Assembly (NCBI GenBank): GCA_047630175.1
Contig: JBLHVI010000131.1
Coordinates: forward strand, 1-6,617
Length of the DNA: 6,617 nucleotides
Reading direction: 5' to 3'
From: UBA4582 sp047630175
GTDB lineage: Bacteria; Pseudomonadota; Gammaproteobacteria; Pseudomonadales; Azotimanducaceae
Part shown: positions 5,718-6,617 of the stretch, piece after piece
How the letters are laid out: each line of letters begins with the position of its first letter
How positions within the stretch are numbered: position 1 is the stretch's first letter
Position numbers and translations under genes: made by a program
The notes under the pieces: model-generated
What the model saw: the letters and a program-made list of their open reading frames with translations, nothing else
Database searches by the model: none
Told to the model about the DNA's origin: nothing

Positions 5718-6086
5718 TTACGAAGTGCTTTGCAGAAACTTGACGGCCTCTAACTGTGCTTCAATTGGGAAGCATTTCATCTCAGTGTTGCTAAAAAGTT
5801 TGTCTCCAATGCTTGCGATATACGGTATCCATTTCTTATCTGTCAATATTGCGACTTTAGTAATATTGGATATCCCCACCTCCAACAGGTATCTAAATTC
5901 TTCGACAACGGCGGCTATTTCAATACCTTCGAGGGAATCAATCTTCTCAAGAACGACGATGCTGCCGTGGGTTTCAATTTTATGCTTCGCGTTACTCAGA
6001 ATTAGCTGCATGTCAGTTGCTGTAACCCTCCCCGATATTTGAACAGCGAGCGCATTATCAATTCCGATATCCATCATTGCTAACAT
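5718..6086 (-). CDS. SpoIIAA-like / STAS domain protein
   Basis: A 122-residue cytoplasmic protein of the SpoIIAA-like family (PF11964, STAS/SEC14-like fold), covering the full usual length. Family traits are the N-terminal LAVQISGRVTATDMQLIL (13-30), GSIVVLEKIDSLEGIEIAAVVEEF (41-64), the KVAILTDKKWIPYI block (77-90) and the terminal LEAVKFL. The family's molecular role is largely unknown; in STAS relatives it is protein-protein or lipid/nucleotide-associated regulation. The start is set at ATG 6086 because AAGGAG lies 6 bases upstream. A longer frame opens with GTG at 6116 but would include that Shine-Dalgarno sequence within the coding region. It is convergent with the propeller gene across a 52-base gap in which I see no clear terminator, and it appears to be a single-gene unit. 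Confidence 0.85.
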   Translation of the reverse strand: MLAMMDIGIDNALAVQISGRVTATDMQLILSNAKHKIETHGSIVVLEKIDSLEGIEIAAVVEEFRYLLEVGISNITKVAILTDKKWIPYIASIGDKLFSNTEMKCFPIEAQLEAVKFLQSTS

Positions 6087-6288
6087 GTTATTCTCCTTAT
6101 AGTGAGTGTGTAGCACTGAAGGCGCATGCGAGCTAATTTAGCGCCTGCGCGGCACGCAACGCGCTGTTTATTGGCTTGGCGGGCTTGTCGGTAAAATCGC
6201 AACCACTGACTAGGCCGTCAGGTACACTCGCCATCGGGCTGCTTATGCCCTGCGCGCATCTTATGGATTGCGCGGGTAAGAACGTGAG

Positions 6289-6305
6289 CAACGTTTTAAA
6301 CGTTG
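6289..6305. promoter_or_regulatory. 17-bp perfect palindrome, possible protein-binding site
   Basis: CAACGTTT-T-AAACGTTG has perfect 8-base arms around one central T (6289-6296 / 6298-6305). That is typical of a dimeric regulator's operator, although no neighbouring regulator gene is in the window. Only sequence symmetry supports the call. Confidence 0.45.
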
Positions 6306-6595
6306 GTAGGCGCGAACAACCTGCGCACAAGCGCCTTTTACTGCAGCTTGAACAGCGGTAAATCGCCTACCGTACTGATCGTGACGTTAATCGGTGCTGG
6401 CACCAAACATTGCAGTGGCCTGCTAACGCTGGAAGGGTAAGACCTTTTGTAGGCTCCGTGATAAGGCAAATATTCACATACTATTCGGTCGCTATGCATT
6501 GACCTGACCGGCACCTTTAAGCACTTTAGTGTTGGCCGTCGCCACGTCTTGGCAAGGCCAAAGTTTGTTTTGATTCAGCGCGGGTCTAGCCGTCA

Positions 6596-6617
6596 CTTAT
6601 CCAATGCTTATCCAATG
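6596..6617. repeat. 11-bp direct tandem repeat at the window edge
   Basis: CTTATCCAATG occurs twice in tandem (6596-6606 and 6607-6617), the second copy ending exactly at the last base, so the array may continue outside the window. Function unknown. Confidence 0.65.

Larger units (their letters stand above)
6087..6617. other. Long stretch without a convincing gene, rich in inverted repeats
   Basis: Only two short open frames cross this 530-base stretch (minus 6133-6330, plus 6176-6361), and neither has a family resemblance or a good ribosome binding site. The sequence does hold many small inverted repeats: GGCGC/GCGCC (6121-6125/6141-6145), CTGAC/GTCAG (6206-6210/6217-6221), CCC-GCGC/GCGC-GGG (6248-6255/6270-6276), the palindrome at 6289-6305, GGTAGGCG/CGCCTACC (6305-6312/6364-6371), GGTGC/GCACC (6393-6397/6400-6404) and nested stems at 6417-6455. 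The first lies in the 5' leader of the STAS gene. The rest could be a structured RNA, a regulatory region for a gene beyond the window, or decayed sequence. Confidence 0.5.

Noticed and set aside
6133..6330. 65-codon minus-strand frame; extended upstream it shows two CxxC pairs (CSSC, CAGC)
   Set aside because: The start would be TTG without a Shine-Dalgarno sequence, no start codon precedes the first CxxC pair, and the rest resembles no family.
6315..6340. Terminator-like GCGC-ACAA-GCGC followed by CTTTT
   Set aside because: The stem is only four pairs and there is no upstream gene on the plus strand for it to end.
6176..6361. 61-codon plus-strand frame in the right-hand non-coding stretch
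   Set aside because: No ribosome binding site or family resemblance, and it overlaps the equally weak minus-strand frame.
6289..6371. Possible integron attC site (paired inverted repeats around 80 bases apart)
   Set aside because: The core sites of the GTTRRRY / RYYYAAC type are not present at the ends of the stems.

Overview
The window looks like ordinary chromosome from a gammaproteobacterium, probably aquatic. The grounds are indirect: roughly balanced base composition, gene families common in marine gammaproteobacteria (MddA-type methyltransferase, DUF4188/Af470-like protein, SpoIIAA-like STAS protein), and signal peptides of Gram-negative type. Genus-level assignment is not possible from the sequence alone. 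No RNA gene, insertion sequence, phage gene or CRISPR array was recognised.

Layout. Positions 32-3627 hold six genes, all on the minus strand and closely spaced (gaps of about 9 to 96 bases). In transcription order they are a DUF4188/Af470-like protein, a short-chain dehydrogenase (SDR), a GNAT acetyltransferase, a methanethiol S-methyltransferase (MddA), a LOG-family nucleotide phosphoribohydrolase and a small antibiotic-biosynthesis-monooxygenase (ABM) protein. They could form one operon. Both end genes belong to dimeric alpha/beta-barrel oxygenase-type families, and the middle carries a volatile-sulfur methyltransferase and an alcohol/ketone oxidoreductase. A common pathway is possible but not shown. 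A 224-base divergent intergenic region (3628-3866) separates this block from a plus-strand pair: a short exported TlpA-like thioredoxin and, overlapping its stop codon, an exported beta-propeller (sialidase-like) protein. All four cysteines of the propeller protein lie in one CxCC...CP signature. The overlap, the two signal peptides and the cysteine signature together suggest a periplasmic redox or metal-handling pair, the most interesting system in the window. Convergent to it lies a SpoIIAA-like STAS protein (5718-6086, minus). The last 530 bases contain no convincing gene but many inverted repeats, including a 17-base perfect palindrome.

Both window edges carry short tandem repeats: four 13-base units at 1-52 that cover the ABM stop codon, and two 11-base units at 6596-6617. 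At least four of the nine genes appear to use GTG or TTG starts, most with well-placed Shine-Dalgarno sequences.
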